This document shows positions 1 to 9,302 of a stretch of 64,000 bases of DNA, piece after piece. The DNA comes from Xylanibacter ruminicola (GTDB lineage: Bacteria; Bacteroidota; Bacteroidia; Bacteroidales; Bacteroidaceae). Each line of letters opens with the position of its first letter. Positions within the stretch are counted from its first letter, which is position 1. The stretch spans positions 62,001 through 126,000 of the forward strand of contig SUYC01000007.1 in assembly GCA_015060625.1 (NCBI GenBank). Direction: 5' to 3'. A program made the position numbers and the translations under genes. The notes under the pieces were generated by a model, which saw only the letters and a program-made list of their open reading frames with translations, was not told the DNA's origin and ran no database searches.

Positions 1-600
1 GTGGCGCTGCTTTATCAGCCAGCATCGTTTGCACCTATCTGTAGCTATGCTATTCGTGTGAATCCCGTTGAAGGCATGCGCCCCACGCGAGATATTCTCT
101 ATACTTGTGGTGAGACAGTTTCGGGCGACACACTACATGTGTTTGTGGTGCATCAACCCAGTAAATTTGGAGGTGATAAACACAGTCGGCCATTCAGACA
201 AGCTGTGGCTGACCGACTGTGTTTGTCGCTTGATTCTATCAGAGCTATCTCACCCGATGCGAAACTGATAGTAGCTGGTGACTTTAATGATGGTGCCATT
301 AGCCAGAGCCTGCAACAATATGAGCACCACGGTTTGGTGAATCTAACCAAGCAGGCTCGGGGTGAGAATGGTGTTCGTGGCACCTATCGCTATAAAGGTG
401 ATTGGGAAAGCATCGATCATATCTTGGGCAGTACTTCTGTCTGTAATAAAGTGGATAGCGCTTTTATTCATGCACCTCAGTTCTTGTTAGAAGAGGATGC
501 CAAATATGGTGGCTTTCGTGCTCGAAGAACGTATATCGGTCCTCGCTATCAAGGTGGATTTAGCGACCACCTGCCATTAGTTGTGCGATTTATTTTCTAA
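1..600 (+). CDS. Endonuclease/exonuclease/phosphatase family protein, 5' truncated
   Basis: C-terminal part of a metal-dependent EEP-fold hydrolase. It shows the family's ordered motifs: 'VAGDFND' (residues ~91-97), 'SIDHILGS' (~137) and the terminal 'SDHLPLV' with the Asp-His pair. The reading frame is open to base 1 and the GTG there is only the window edge. The N-terminal half, which should carry the catalytic Asn and Glu, is missing, so substrate cannot be judged (nuclease, sphingomyelinase-like and phosphatase members all exist). In Bacteroidales such proteins are often secreted or lipid-anchored, but the signal region is outside the window. Its stop overlaps the stop of the convergent MFS gene by 11 bp. 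Confidence 0.85.
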   Translation: MALLYQPASFAPICSYAIRVNPVEGMRPTRDILYTCGETVSGDTLHVFVVHQPSKFGGDKHSRPFRQAVADRLCLSLDSIRAISPDAKLIVAGDFNDGAISQSLQQYEHHGLVNLTKQARGENGVRGTYRYKGDWESIDHILGSTSVCNKVDSAFIHAPQFLLEEDAKYGGFRARRTYIGPRYQGGFSDHLPLVVRFIF

Positions 601-1978
601 TGTTCGGCAACTGCAAACCATAGTTCTTACGCTTGTCAACAATCAGCATTGTAACTGCTGTTATAGCTGCCCCTAATGCTGTAAAACCAAAGATAAGCAT
701 AGAAGTGGTATAAGTTGGATCTGTTTCATTAGCTATTCCTACACACATAGGAATTACTGCACGCCCGAAATTTTGGATAAAGAAAATCATAGAGTAGGCT
801 GTGCCTAAACACTTTAGTGGTATAATCTTGGGAACGCAAGGCCACAAGGCGGCTGGTGCCAATGAATAGCCAATGCTGAGTGTTACCATCAAAGCAATGG
901 CGAAACCTCCACCGTCCCCTCCAAAAGAGGGAGGAATAGGCAGTGAAAAACCGAAATGAACGGCTGTAAGCATAAGTGCGCCTGTTATCACTAAGGTAAC
1001 GCCTTTGCCATAGCGATCATAAATCAAACCGAACAGGGGGGTCATCAGAATTGTGCCAAAAGGGGCTATCGACGAAAAGAAACCTGCGATATCAGGATCA
1101 ACGCCGTATTTCATCACCATCAGTTTGGTTGAGAATTTAAGGAATGGTGAAACGGCAGAATAGAACAGAACGCAGAATAATGTAATGAGCCAAAAACCTG
1201 GATTACGAAGGGTAACAAGAATATCGGAAAAATGGAATTCATCTCCAGTATGCCTAGAATCACTAGTCTTACTAGAATTACTAGTACTACTAGGCCTACT
1301 TTCATCTAACTTACGATCCATGATACAGAATACCAAAAATGCGAGCAGACCGATGCACAAGAATGCCAGTGAGATTAATAGTGGCATAGAGAGTGTGTAG
1401 TGGCGGGCGATGGGAGCAGAGATGCTAAGGGCAGCGGCTGTACCCAAACGAGCCATGGCTAACTGTATGCCCATAGCCAAGGCCAGCTCATGACCGGTAA
1501 ACCAACGTACCATTGCTTTTGAAACGCTGATGCCCGTCATCTCATAGCCTACACCGAATATCGCAAATCCTAAGGATGCCCAAACAGCCGAAGCAGGCAA
1601 CTGATAATCAAGGAATGCAATGGGCTCATTTCCAAATTCGGTAGTAACGGCATAATACTTGATAAGTGTGCCGATTGCCATCAGGCTGCAGGCTAACGTG
1701 CCCGTAAAGCGGATGCCCATCTTGTCGAGAATCAGTCCCGAGAAGAAAAGCATCAATAAAAAAACATTGATAAAACTACCTGCACCAGAGAAGAATCCAT
1801 AGTCGGCAGGTGTCCAACCCAAACCGCCTTGTTCCTTGGGCAGTTCGAGCAGGCTTTCGAGTGGTGACATGACGTCATTAACGAAATAGCCCATCATCAT
1901 GGCTGTTGCCACGATGATGAGCACTGTCCATCTCGCAAAAGGCGAGTCGTTAAGTTGTTGACGGATGACCGTTGTCAT
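590..1978 (-). CDS. MFS transporter with CTAG-array linker
   Basis: A 462-residue major facilitator superfamily transporter with about 12 hydrophobic segments in two six-helix halves. Substrate is not inferable. It is clearly paralogous to the MFS gene at 3481-5103 (shared stretches around 'ILDKMGVRFT', 'GITVSKAMVRWFTGHELALAMG' and 'LWPCVPKIIP'). The central cytoplasmic loop after 'MDRKLDE' holds a Ser/Thr-rich insert (SRPSSTSNSSKTSDSRHTG) encoded by five CTAG words at exact 9-bp spacing. The paralog has a different, shorter acidic loop there. It is the last gene of a leftward operon, three bases downstream of the DUF1846 gene. The start is ATG at 1976-1978. Confidence 0.9.
   Translation of the reverse strand: MTTVIRQQLNDSPFARWTVLIIVATAMMMGYFVNDVMSPLESLLELPKEQGGLGWTPADYGFFSGAGSFINVFLLMLFFSGLILDKMGIRFTGTLACSLMAIGTLIKYYAVTTEFGNEPIAFLDYQLPASAVWASLGFAIFGVGYEMTGISVSKAMVRWFTGHELALAMGIQLAMARLGTAAALSISAPIARHYTLSMPLLISLAFLCIGLLAFLVFCIMDRKLDESRPSSTSNSSKTSDSRHTGDEFHFSDILVTLRNPGFWLITLFCVLFYSAVSPFLKFSTKLMVMKYGVDPDIAGFFSSIAPFGTILMTPLFGLIYDRYGKGVTLVITGALMLTAVHFGFSLPIPPSFGGDGGGFAIALMVTLSIGYSLAPAALWPCVPKIIPLKCLGTAYSMIFFIQNFGRAVIPMCVGIANETDPTYTTSMLIFGFTALGAAITAVTMLIVDKRKNYGLQLPNIRK
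1254..1293 (-). repeat. 9-bp CTAG array in the MFS linker
   Basis: CTAG begins at 1254, 1263, 1272, 1281 and 1290, five out of five positions at a 9-bp step. On the coding strand the units read cCTAGtagt, aCTAGtaat, tCTAGtaag, aCTAGtgat, tCTAGgcat. Four bases are invariant and the other five vary. The codon frame is NCT AGN NNN, giving [P/T/S]-[S/R]-X tripeptides. See also 37665-37731 and 42354-42402. Confidence 0.9.
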
Positions 1979-1981
1979 ATA

Positions 1982-3478
1982 TTACTTCTTCTTCACAGGA
2001 TCGCAGGTCAAACCACAGCCCAGTTTTTTGAATATCTTGCGGTCAACCTCGCTGAGCATCACAGTGGTGTGTACCTGACAACCACGTAGTTTGGGTAACT
2101 GCTCCAGAGCCTTACGACAATTCTCTGCAAGCAGTGCGTCCCCAGGGGCTGAGCTTTCATCGTTGTTCGACAATACGCTCAGGGCTACCAGTACCTCATC
2201 AGTATGTAGGCGTGGGTTCTTACCACCAAGATATTCAATCTTGGTCTTTTGTACAGGCTCAATCAGACTCTGTGGAATCAGCTTGGCCTCATGGTCAATC
2301 TCTGCCAGATGTTTAGTAGCATTGAGTAGCAACGCAGCACTGCAACCTAACAGTGGTGACGACTTGGCAGTGATGATGGTACCATCTTCCAACTCGATTG
2401 CTGCTGCTTGCTGACCTGTCTCTAACTTCTTCTCGTAAGCGGCAGTGGTAACAGGACGGAAAGCGGTAGTAATCTTTGCCTGATTGAAGAGCATGCGGAT
2501 TTTGTTTACCTCACTCTCGTTATCGGCACCGTCGGCCATTTTGTTAGTTGCATCGTAGAATCGACGGATAATCTCATCTTTCGAAGCCTTGCAGCACACT
2601 TCATCGTCGCTGATACAGAATCCAATCATGTTCACACCCATATCTGTGGGCGACTTGTAAGGATTCTCACCGTATATACCTTCGAAGAGAGCATTCAGAA
2701 CTGGGAAGATCTCAATGTCGCGATTGTAGTTAACTGCTGTCTTGTTATATGCCTCCAGATGGAATGGGTCGATCATGTTCACATCGTTCAAGTCGGCGGT
2801 GGCAGCCTCGTAGGCGATGTTGACAGGGTGCTTCAAAGGCAGGTTCCATACAGGGAAAGTTTCAAACTTAGCATATCCGGCACGGATGCCACGCTTATTC
2901 TCATTGTAGAGCTGGCTCAGACAGGTAGCCATCTTACCGCTGCCAGGACCTGGCGCTGTTACGATGACCAGTGGACGTGAGGTTTCTACATAGTCGTTCT
3001 TTCCAAAGCCCTCATCGCTGGCAATGAGTTCCACGTTGTGTGGATAACCGTCGATGGGGTAGTGGATATATGATTTGATGCCCTCACGCTCCAAACGATG
3101 GCGGAACTGATCAGCAGCGTGCTGACCATTGTAGTGGGTGATAACCACACTGCCTACCATGAAGTTGCGCCCCATGAACTCATCGCGAAGGCGCAGCACG
3201 TCCTCGTCGTAGGTGATACCCAGGTCAGCACGAACCTTATTCTTTTCGATATCCTCGGCACTAACTACGATGACAATTTCGATACTGTCGCGCAGCTGAC
3301 CCAGCATACGCAACTTTGAGTCGGGCTTGAAACCAGGTAGTACGCGTGATGCATGGTGGTCGTCGAACAGTTTGCCACCTAATTCCATATAGAGTTTACC
3401 ATCGAACTGAGCGATGCGTTCCTTGATATGCTCGGACTGAATCTTGAGATATTTGTCGTTATCGAAACCTATTTTCAT
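1982..3478 (-). CDS. DUF1846 (UPF0371) family protein
   Basis: A 498-residue cytosolic protein matching the DUF1846/UPF0371 family over its full length (N-terminal 'KIGFDNDKYLKIQSEHIKER'). A P-loop-like glycine-rich segment, 'TAPGPGSGKMATC', lies around residues 174-186. No transmembrane segment is present. The family is widespread in bacteria without, to my knowledge, an assigned reaction; the glycine-rich segment suggests nucleotide or phosphate binding, which is inference. It sits between two paralogous MFS transporters and is only 2-3 bases from each, so the three are surely co-transcribed and perhaps act on the same compound. Confidence 0.88.
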   Translation of the reverse strand: MKIGFDNDKYLKIQSEHIKERIAQFDGKLYMELGGKLFDDHHASRVLPGFKPDSKLRMLGQLRDSIEIVIVVSAEDIEKNKVRADLGITYDEDVLRLRDEFMGRNFMVGSVVITHYNGQHAADQFRHRLEREGIKSYIHYPIDGYPHNVELIASDEGFGKNDYVETSRPLVIVTAPGPGSGKMATCLSQLYNENKRGIRAGYAKFETFPVWNLPLKHPVNIAYEAATADLNDVNMIDPFHLEAYNKTAVNYNRDIEIFPVLNALFEGIYGENPYKSPTDMGVNMIGFCISDDEVCCKASKDEIIRRFYDATNKMADGADNESEVNKIRMLFNQAKITTAFRPVTTAAYEKKLETGQQAAAIELEDGTIITAKSSPLLGCSAALLLNATKHLAEIDHEAKLIPQSLIEPVQKTKIEYLGGKNPRLHTDEVLVALSVLSNNDESSAPGDALLAENCRKALEQLPKLRGCQVHTTVMLSEVDRKIFKKLGCGLTCDPVKKK

Positions 3479-3480
3479 AT

Positions 3481-5103
3481 TTATTCTGTAATGTTTGGAA
3501 GTTCAAGACCAATACCTTTCTTCTGATCTACAATCTTCAGTACGAAGCCCAGTACGAGGGCTGCTACACCCAGCGAAGCCAACATAACCAGTGGCGCAGT
3601 GTAGTTGAACTGAGTGGGATCGGTTACGCCAGGGTTGGTACTGTCGAGTACCTTACCGATGAGCAGTGGGAAAAGCCACAAACCGATGTTCTGAATCCAG
3701 AAAATCAGAGCGTAGGCCGAGCCAATAACCTTAGCGTCAACCAGCTTGGGCACTGAAGGCCAAAGACTTGCTGGTACCAGTGAAAACGATGCACCCAGTA
3801 CTAGAATGGTGGTGTAAGCAATGATGATGCCACCAACGGCATTGCCCTTGAACATAGGCAACACGAAAGCGAAGGTGAGGTGACATGCAATCAGCAGGAT
3901 TGATCCAAGTACCAACATGGTGGCTGCCTTTCCGTGGTGGTCGAGATAGCTACCAAGGATAGGAGTGATGAGCACTGCCAGCAGTGGGAATACTGCAAAG
4001 ATACTCTCAGCCGACTGGCGCATGAAGCCCATATAGCAATATGTGATGAGAGCAACGATTGACAGAGCCAGCAAACCGAAGCGGAGGTTGGCTTTCTTCT
4101 GGAAGTTAGAAGCGAAACCTGCAGCTGCAACAATCAGCATGATGACATACTGAACGATGGTAACATCAGGCTGTGCCCAGAACGAATCAGCATCAGGCGC
4201 AGTCAGTGTGAGGTTACACTGCAGCATGTTTACAGCATACTTCTGGAATGGGAAGATAGCTGAATAGTACAGCACGCAGAGCAGGGCTACAATCCAGAAA
4301 CCGGCATCGGTAAGAATCTTACCAAGGTCGCTGATTTTGAAGGGATCGTCCTTCTCTTCTGCCTCGCCAGTCTGTGCATCCAACTTCTGGTCCATGAAGA
4401 AGTAAACGATGGTCATGATGAGAGCGATACACATCAGCACAACACCAAAGGCCACTGAGCGGCTAACAGATACCTCGCCACCCAGACGGGCAAAGAATGG
4501 CGAGAAGATCATACAGGTGGCCACACCCAGACGAGCCAAGGCCATCTCTGAACCCATAGCCAGCGCCATCTCGCGCCCCTTGAACCATTTTACGATTCCA
4601 CGACTTACGGTGATACCAGCCATCTCGCAGCCACAACCAAAGATCATGAATCCACAAGCTGCAAACTTAGCCGAGGCTGGCATGCCGGCATAGAAGGGAG
4701 ATACACCCAGCTCGTCGAACACGGGGATGTAATTCAGATTATTATTGAACCATGCCTCGAGTCCAGTTCCCATAAAGCTTTCGCTTACGGCATACCATTT
4801 TACACAGGCGCCTACCACCATCACTGCTGCAGAGAGAACAGCTGTGAAACGTACGCCCATCTTGTCGAGAATGATACCCGCAAAGATGAGGAAGAACACG
4901 AACACATTCAGGAATACCTCAGATCCCTGCATGGTACCGAAAGCGGTAGAGTCCCAACCGCGGGTCTCCTGCATCAGGTCCTTGATAGGCGAGAGGATAT
5001 CCATAAAGATATAGGCACAGAACATGGCTAGTGCCAGAAGTAAAAGTGCGGTCCAACGCATACCGGCGCTATCGCGCAATGTTTTTTGAATTGCTTGAGT
5101 CAT
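3481..5103 (-). CDS. MFS transporter
   Basis: A 540-residue major facilitator superfamily transporter, longer than its downstream paralog (462 aa) because of extra sequence between helices in both halves. It has about 12 hydrophobic segments. The central loop reads 'DQKLDAQTGEAEEKDDPFKISD', acidic where the paralog carries the CTAG-encoded Ser/Thr stretch. Substrate unknown. The start is ATG at 5101-5103, preceded by a 16-bp tandem repeat in the short gap behind the S9 peptidase gene. It is the third gene of the operon yidC - S9 peptidase - MFS - DUF1846 - MFS. Confidence 0.9.
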   Translation of the reverse strand: MTQAIQKTLRDSAGMRWTALLLLALAMFCAYIFMDILSPIKDLMQETRGWDSTAFGTMQGSEVFLNVFVFFLIFAGIILDKMGVRFTAVLSAAVMVVGACVKWYAVSESFMGTGLEAWFNNNLNYIPVFDELGVSPFYAGMPASAKFAACGFMIFGCGCEMAGITVSRGIVKWFKGREMALAMGSEMALARLGVATCMIFSPFFARLGGEVSVSRSVAFGVVLMCIALIMTIVYFFMDQKLDAQTGEAEEKDDPFKISDLGKILTDAGFWIVALLCVLYYSAIFPFQKYAVNMLQCNLTLTAPDADSFWAQPDVTIVQYVIMLIVAAAGFASNFQKKANLRFGLLALSIVALITYCYMGFMRQSAESIFAVFPLLAVLITPILGSYLDHHGKAATMLVLGSILLIACHLTFAFVLPMFKGNAVGGIIIAYTTILVLGASFSLVPASLWPSVPKLVDAKVIGSAYALIFWIQNIGLWLFPLLIGKVLDSTNPGVTDPTQFNYTAPLVMLASLGVAALVLGFVLKIVDQKKGIGLELPNITE

Positions 5104-5106
5104 TAT

Positions 5107-5138
5107 TTCAATTTTTTAATTCTTCAATTTTTTAATTC
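5107..5138. repeat. 16-bp tandem repeat at a gene junction
   Basis: TTCAATTTTTTAATTC occurs twice back to back (5107-5122 and 5123-5138) with no mismatch. It fills the gap between the S9 peptidase stop codon and the MFS start, and the second copy runs through the peptidase stop codon (5132-5134). It is one of several short, differently sequenced tandem repeats at gene borders in this window. Confidence 0.9.
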
Positions 5139-7303
5139 TCCTTCAGCCAGCGATCCAACCAGTTAAAGAAGGTGCGCTGCCACAGTACACCATTCTGTGG
5201 TTTCAGTACCCAGTGGTTCTCATCGGGGAAGATGAGCAACTCTGCTGGAATACCCTTCATGCGAGCTGCATTGAAGGCCGACATACCCTGAGTGGCGTTG
5301 ATACGATAATCCTTCTCGCCATGGATCACGAGGATTGGTGTGTCCCATTTGTCGATGAACTGATGAGGTGAGTTCTTGTAGGTTTTGTCGGCACGAGCTG
5401 TGCGGTCTTTGTTCCAATAGGCATCATCGTACTCGAAGTTAGAGAACCAGTTCTCTTCTGTCTCTGTGTACATAGCCTCAAGATTGAAAGCACCATCATG
5501 TGATATGAATGCCTTGAAACGCTTGTCGTGGTGACCTGCCAGATAGTAAACAGAGAAACCACCGAACGAGGCACCTACAGCACCCAGGTGATTCTTATCT
5601 ACGTAAGGCAGATTGTTGGCAGCATCGTCGATAGCAGCCAGATAGTCCTTCATGCACTGACCTGTCCAATCACCAGAGATTTCCTCCAGCCACTCCTGAC
5701 CGAATCCTGGCAGACCACGGCGGTTGGGTGCTACTACAACATAGCCCTGCGAAGCCATGATCATAAAGTTCCAACGGTAGCTCCAGAACTGTGATACAGG
5801 ACTCTGAGGACCGCCCTCACAGAACAGCAAGGTGGGGTACTTCTTTGTCTCGTCAAAGTTTGGTGGCAGAATCACCCATACTAGCATCTGCTTGCCATCG
5901 CTAGTGTTCACCCAACGCTGCTGAACAGTTGGCTTAGCCAACTGATCCAAAATATGCTTGTTCTCGTAAGTGAGTTGCTTGGTCTGTGTCTTCTCTGGCT
6001 TCTTGAAGTTTGGAGTAACAATATACAGGTCGGCAGGTGAAGTGTAGTTATGACGTTCCATCAGCAACTGCTTACCGTTGTTCATCAAGTGAATCTGTCC
6101 AAAGTCGTCCCAAGTGTTGGTGAGCTGTTTCAACTCGCTCTTCCAGTTGACGGCATAGAGGTTGATGGTTGCGTGCCATACGCCAATGAAGTAAATCATC
6201 ACGTCCTTATTATCGCTCCAAACAAAATCCTCAACACCTGAGTCGAAACTCTCGGTTACATATTTTTTCTCGCCTGTTGTCAGATTGTAAACGCACAGGC
6301 GCAGACGGTCAGCCTCATAGCCATCGCGCTCCATCGAAGTCCAAGCGATATACTTTCCGTCGGGCGAGAACTTTGGATTCTGATCGTATCCTACGTTGTT
6401 TTTCAGATTCTCTTTGGCGTTCACGCTCTGAAATTTCAGTGTCTTGGTTGGATCAACCTTTGGTGCCTTGTAATCAGCTGGCTTGCAAAGGTTTTTTGTC
6501 TCGCGCGTACCTATTATATATAGATAAATATCAGAGTCGGTAGAGATCGAATACTCCAAACCGGTTTTCTTACGGCAGGTGTAGGCAATCGACTTGGAGT
6601 CGGGTGCCCAGTCCAATTGCTCAATACCACCAAAAGGCTCCATTGGACACTCATAAGGCTCACCTTCCAAAATGTCGATGCCATCCTTGATGCCATCCTC
6701 TGTTACATCAGCTACGAAGGGATGCTGGATTGACTCTACATAGTGGTCCCAGTGTCGATACATCAGGTCTGTAACCAGTCGGCCTGTAGCCTTTGGAAGG
6801 TCGGATGGGTTCTTCTTGATAATCTCATTGAAATCCAATGAGTGAAGCAGAATAACCTTCTTTCCATCAGGCGAGAACTTGAACCCCTCGATAGGTTTAG
6901 AGGTGTTTGAAATCTGTTTGCGGTCAGAACCATCTGGGTTCATGGTCCACAACTGGCCGCCGGTCAGGAATGCAATCTTTCCCAGATACCAGGTTGGGGC
7001 GGTTTCGCTTTTGCTACCTGTGGTCAGTGTGGTATTGCCTGTACCATCTGCGTTGATGATAGCTATCTTCTGCTGACTCTTATTAGCCTTTACACTATAG
7101 TAGCCAATTTGGTAAACAATCTGCTTGCCATCAGCCGAAGCTTCAGCAGCGCCTACACGCCCCATAGCCCAAAGTGCCTCGGGCGTCATCAGGTTGCTGC
7201 TCAGTTTTATGTCCTGTTTTCCTATTTTCACGTTCTCTCCTGCATAAACTAGTGATACTAAATTGGATAGTAACACTATGATTCCTAAATATTTCTTCAT
7301 CAT
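5132..7303 (-). CDS. S9 family peptidase (prolyl oligopeptidase type)
   Basis: A 723-residue exported serine peptidase of the DPP4/acylaminoacyl-peptidase type. The N-terminus has a cleavable signal peptide ending near 'LVYA-GEN' (about residue 21). Residues ~40-450 form WD40-like/TolB-type beta-propeller repeats ('FSPDGKK', 'WAPDSKSIAYT', 'FSPDGKYIAWT'). The C-terminal alpha/beta hydrolase carries Ser579 in 'GASFGG', Asp665 in 'HGEKDYR' and His697 in 'DENHW', so the catalytic triad is complete. It is expected in the periplasm, cleaving short peptides. It abuts yidC with no intergenic base (ATG ATG at 7298-7303) and is probably co-transcribed with it. Confidence 0.92.
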   Translation of the reverse strand: MMKKYLGIIVLLSNLVSLVYAGENVKIGKQDIKLSSNLMTPEALWAMGRVGAAEASADGKQIVYQIGYYSVKANKSQQKIAIINADGTGNTTLTTGSKSETAPTWYLGKIAFLTGGQLWTMNPDGSDRKQISNTSKPIEGFKFSPDGKKVILLHSLDFNEIIKKNPSDLPKATGRLVTDLMYRHWDHYVESIQHPFVADVTEDGIKDGIDILEGEPYECPMEPFGGIEQLDWAPDSKSIAYTCRKKTGLEYSISTDSDIYLYIIGTRETKNLCKPADYKAPKVDPTKTLKFQSVNAKENLKNNVGYDQNPKFSPDGKYIAWTSMERDGYEADRLRLCVYNLTTGEKKYVTESFDSGVEDFVWSDNKDVMIYFIGVWHATINLYAVNWKSELKQLTNTWDDFGQIHLMNNGKQLLMERHNYTSPADLYIVTPNFKKPEKTQTKQLTYENKHILDQLAKPTVQQRWVNTSDGKQMLVWVILPPNFDETKKYPTLLFCEGGPQSPVSQFWSYRWNFMIMASQGYVVVAPNRRGLPGFGQEWLEEISGDWTGQCMKDYLAAIDDAANNLPYVDKNHLGAVGASFGGFSVYYLAGHHDKRFKAFISHDGAFNLEAMYTETEENWFSNFEYDDAYWNKDRTARADKTYKNSPHQFIDKWDTPILVIHGEKDYRINATQGMSAFNAARMKGIPAELLIFPDENHWVLKPQNGVLWQRTFFNWLDRWLKEN

Positions 7304-9193
7304 TTATCTTTTTTGTTGGTTCATTCTTTGTTTCTGCAGCTCCTCAGCCTGTTTCTGCATAGCCTCCAGTCGGGCTGCCAGTCCAGATGTCTTTTTGTTA
7401 GGATTGTTCTTGTTCTCCTTATATTTAGCTTCCAGAATGGCGAGCAGCTTCTCGTCGTTGGTAGTCTTGCGGAGAGTCCACATGATGGCGGCCGAGAAGA
7501 ACAGTGAGATAAAGTAGTAGAAGTTCAAACCTGATGAGTAATCGTTGAACATAAAGAAGAACATCACAGGCATCAGGTACATCATCCACTGCATCATCTT
7601 CATTTGCTCAGCCTGCTGCCCCACCATCTGGTCGCGCTGCTGACGCATGGTCATATAGCTGTAAAGCACGTTGGCTACACAGAACAGAATACAGGTGAGC
7701 GACAGATGGTCGCCGATACCCCATATCTGTGTGCCCCATTCGATGATAGGATCGTAGGTAGAAAGGTCGCTAATCCAAAGGAACGACTCGCGGCGCAACT
7801 GGATTGCATTTGGAACGAAGAAGAACATAGCCATCCAGATAGGGAACTGAATCAGCATGGGCAAACAACCGCCCAAAGGTGATACACCATACTGAGAGTA
7901 CAACTGCATCATGGCCTGCTGTTTCTTCATCTGGTCCTCGGGCTTATCGTATTGTTTTGTAGCCTCGTCAAGTTTTGGTTTCAGTACGCGCATCTTGGCT
8001 GATGACATGTAGCTCTTCTTCACCATTGGGAAGGTGATAACCTTAAGCAGCAGGGTAATCAGAATCAGTACAATACCCATCGAGAAGCCCCATGAAGTAA
8101 GCCAGTCGAATACGTAGATAGTAAACCAGCGGTTAATCCAACGAACCAACCACCATCCCAGGTTTACTAACTGCTCCAGGTCGAGGTCTTTGCCGAATGT
8201 GCTCTGCTGTTCTACATCCTTAATCAAGCGGAAATCGTTAGGGCCTATATACATCTCAAACTCTGTAGCCTTTGAACCTGTGGGGTCGAAAGCAGTCTTC
8301 AGCTTGGCATTAAACTGCTTCAGATAGCCAGAGCCTTTCTGCTGAGGAATACTGGTCAGCAGTGCGTTGGCTGCAAACTCATCCTTAGCAATCAGTGCGG
8401 CAGAGAAGAACTGGTTTTTGAAAGCAACCCAGTCCAATGCTTCGTCAATATTCTCGTCAATCTTTTCTGAAGTCTCGTTCAGATAGTCGGTACCACCACC
8501 TTTCTCCTTGTAGGTAACCGATGTGTAACGGTTCTCAAAGGTGAAACCTTTCTCCTGCTGGCGCGCCAGATCAGTCCATTCAATGTCCATCTGCTGATAG
8601 TTGGGTGCGAACATGCCTTGCAGACCGTTGGCTTTTACGTTGAAATGCAACATGTAGTCTTTACCCAATACATAGTTGAATTCAATACTACCGCCATTGC
8701 CAGCCTGGGCTGTCATGGTAAGTGTAGAATCTGTTACGTTAGATGGGGTGAAGAACAGATCTTTGGTGATGATATTCTCCGACTTGCCTGCCAGCATAAA
8801 GTTCATCTGCTGAGTCTTGTCGTCGAAGAGCGTTACATCCATACCATCTTCCAGATTCTCAAAACCTTTAATCACTGCTTTTGCCAGTGTGCCGCCTTTT
8901 GTGTTGAAAGTCAGTTCAACCTTGTCATTCTTCAGAACAATGGGCTGGTTCTTGCCGTTAAGAGCTGCATAGAATAGTGCTGTTGTGTCACCCTGAGCAG
9001 CAGCTGCAGCCTGTGCCTTACGAGCAGCCTCTTCAGCTTTCTGCTTCTTGGCGGCATTCTGTTGCATCACTGTAGCAATACTGTCTTGCTTTCTTGCGGC
9101 CTCAATTTCCTCCTGCGAAGGCTGATTGTACCAGCTGAAGCCGATTAGCACCAACGCAATAAGGATAAAGCCGATAATAGTGTCTTTATTCAT
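7304..9193 (-). CDS. yidC: Membrane protein insertase YidC
   Basis: A 629-residue YidC/Oxa1 insertase, which inserts and folds inner-membrane proteins with or without SecYEG. It has an N-terminal membrane anchor (residues ~5-20), an Ala/Lys/Gln-rich segment, a large periplasmic P1 beta-domain (to ~350), and the conserved five-helix core. The core contains 'LLKVITFPMVKKSYMSSAKMRVLKPKLDE' (cytoplasmic C1 coiled region) and 'GVSPLGGCLPMLIQFPIWMAMFFF'. The C-terminal tail is basic and Gln-rich, as in other Bacteroidetes. A -7 box on the minus strand lies about 43 bp upstream of the start. It is the first gene of the leftward operon. Confidence 0.97.
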   Translation of the reverse strand: MNKDTIIGFILIALVLIGFSWYNQPSQEEIEAARKQDSIATVMQQNAAKKQKAEEAARKAQAAAAAQGDTTALFYAALNGKNQPIVLKNDKVELTFNTKGGTLAKAVIKGFENLEDGMDVTLFDDKTQQMNFMLAGKSENIITKDLFFTPSNVTDSTLTMTAQAGNGGSIEFNYVLGKDYMLHFNVKANGLQGMFAPNYQQMDIEWTDLARQQEKGFTFENRYTSVTYKEKGGGTDYLNETSEKIDENIDEALDWVAFKNQFFSAALIAKDEFAANALLTSIPQQKGSGYLKQFNAKLKTAFDPTGSKATEFEMYIGPNDFRLIKDVEQQSTFGKDLDLEQLVNLGWWLVRWINRWFTIYVFDWLTSWGFSMGIVLILITLLLKVITFPMVKKSYMSSAKMRVLKPKLDEATKQYDKPEDQMKKQQAMMQLYSQYGVSPLGGCLPMLIQFPIWMAMFFFVPNAIQLRRESFLWISDLSTYDPIIEWGTQIWGIGDHLSLTCILFCVANVLYSYMTMRQQRDQMVGQQAEQMKMMQWMMYLMPVMFFFMFNDYSSGLNFYYFISLFFSAAIMWTLRKTTNDEKLLAILEAKYKENKNNPNKKTSGLAARLEAMQKQAEELQKQRMNQQKR

Positions 9194-9235
9194 TTTTATT
9201 TTGCTTTTTTATTAATGTACGCGTAAATCAAGGTG

Positions 9236-9243
9236 CAAAATTA
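9236..9243 (-). promoter_or_regulatory. -7 box for the yidC operon
   Basis: TAATTTTG on the minus strand, followed by CACC, 43 bp upstream of the yidC ATG. It shares the 109-bp divergent region with the promoter of the DUF3078 gene. Confidence 0.7.
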
Positions 9244-9286
9244 CGAAAAAAATGCGAAAAGAATGCATTCTATAGCCAAAAAATTG

Positions 9287-9294
9287 TATCTTTG
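9287..9294 (+). promoter_or_regulatory. -7 box for the DUF3078 gene, near-leaderless
   Basis: TATCTTTG followed by CACC, with only 8 nt between the box and the ATG at 9303. Transcription would start about 4-6 nt after the box, leaving almost no 5' leader. Confidence 0.75.
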
Positions 9295-9302
9295 CACCAG
9301 AT

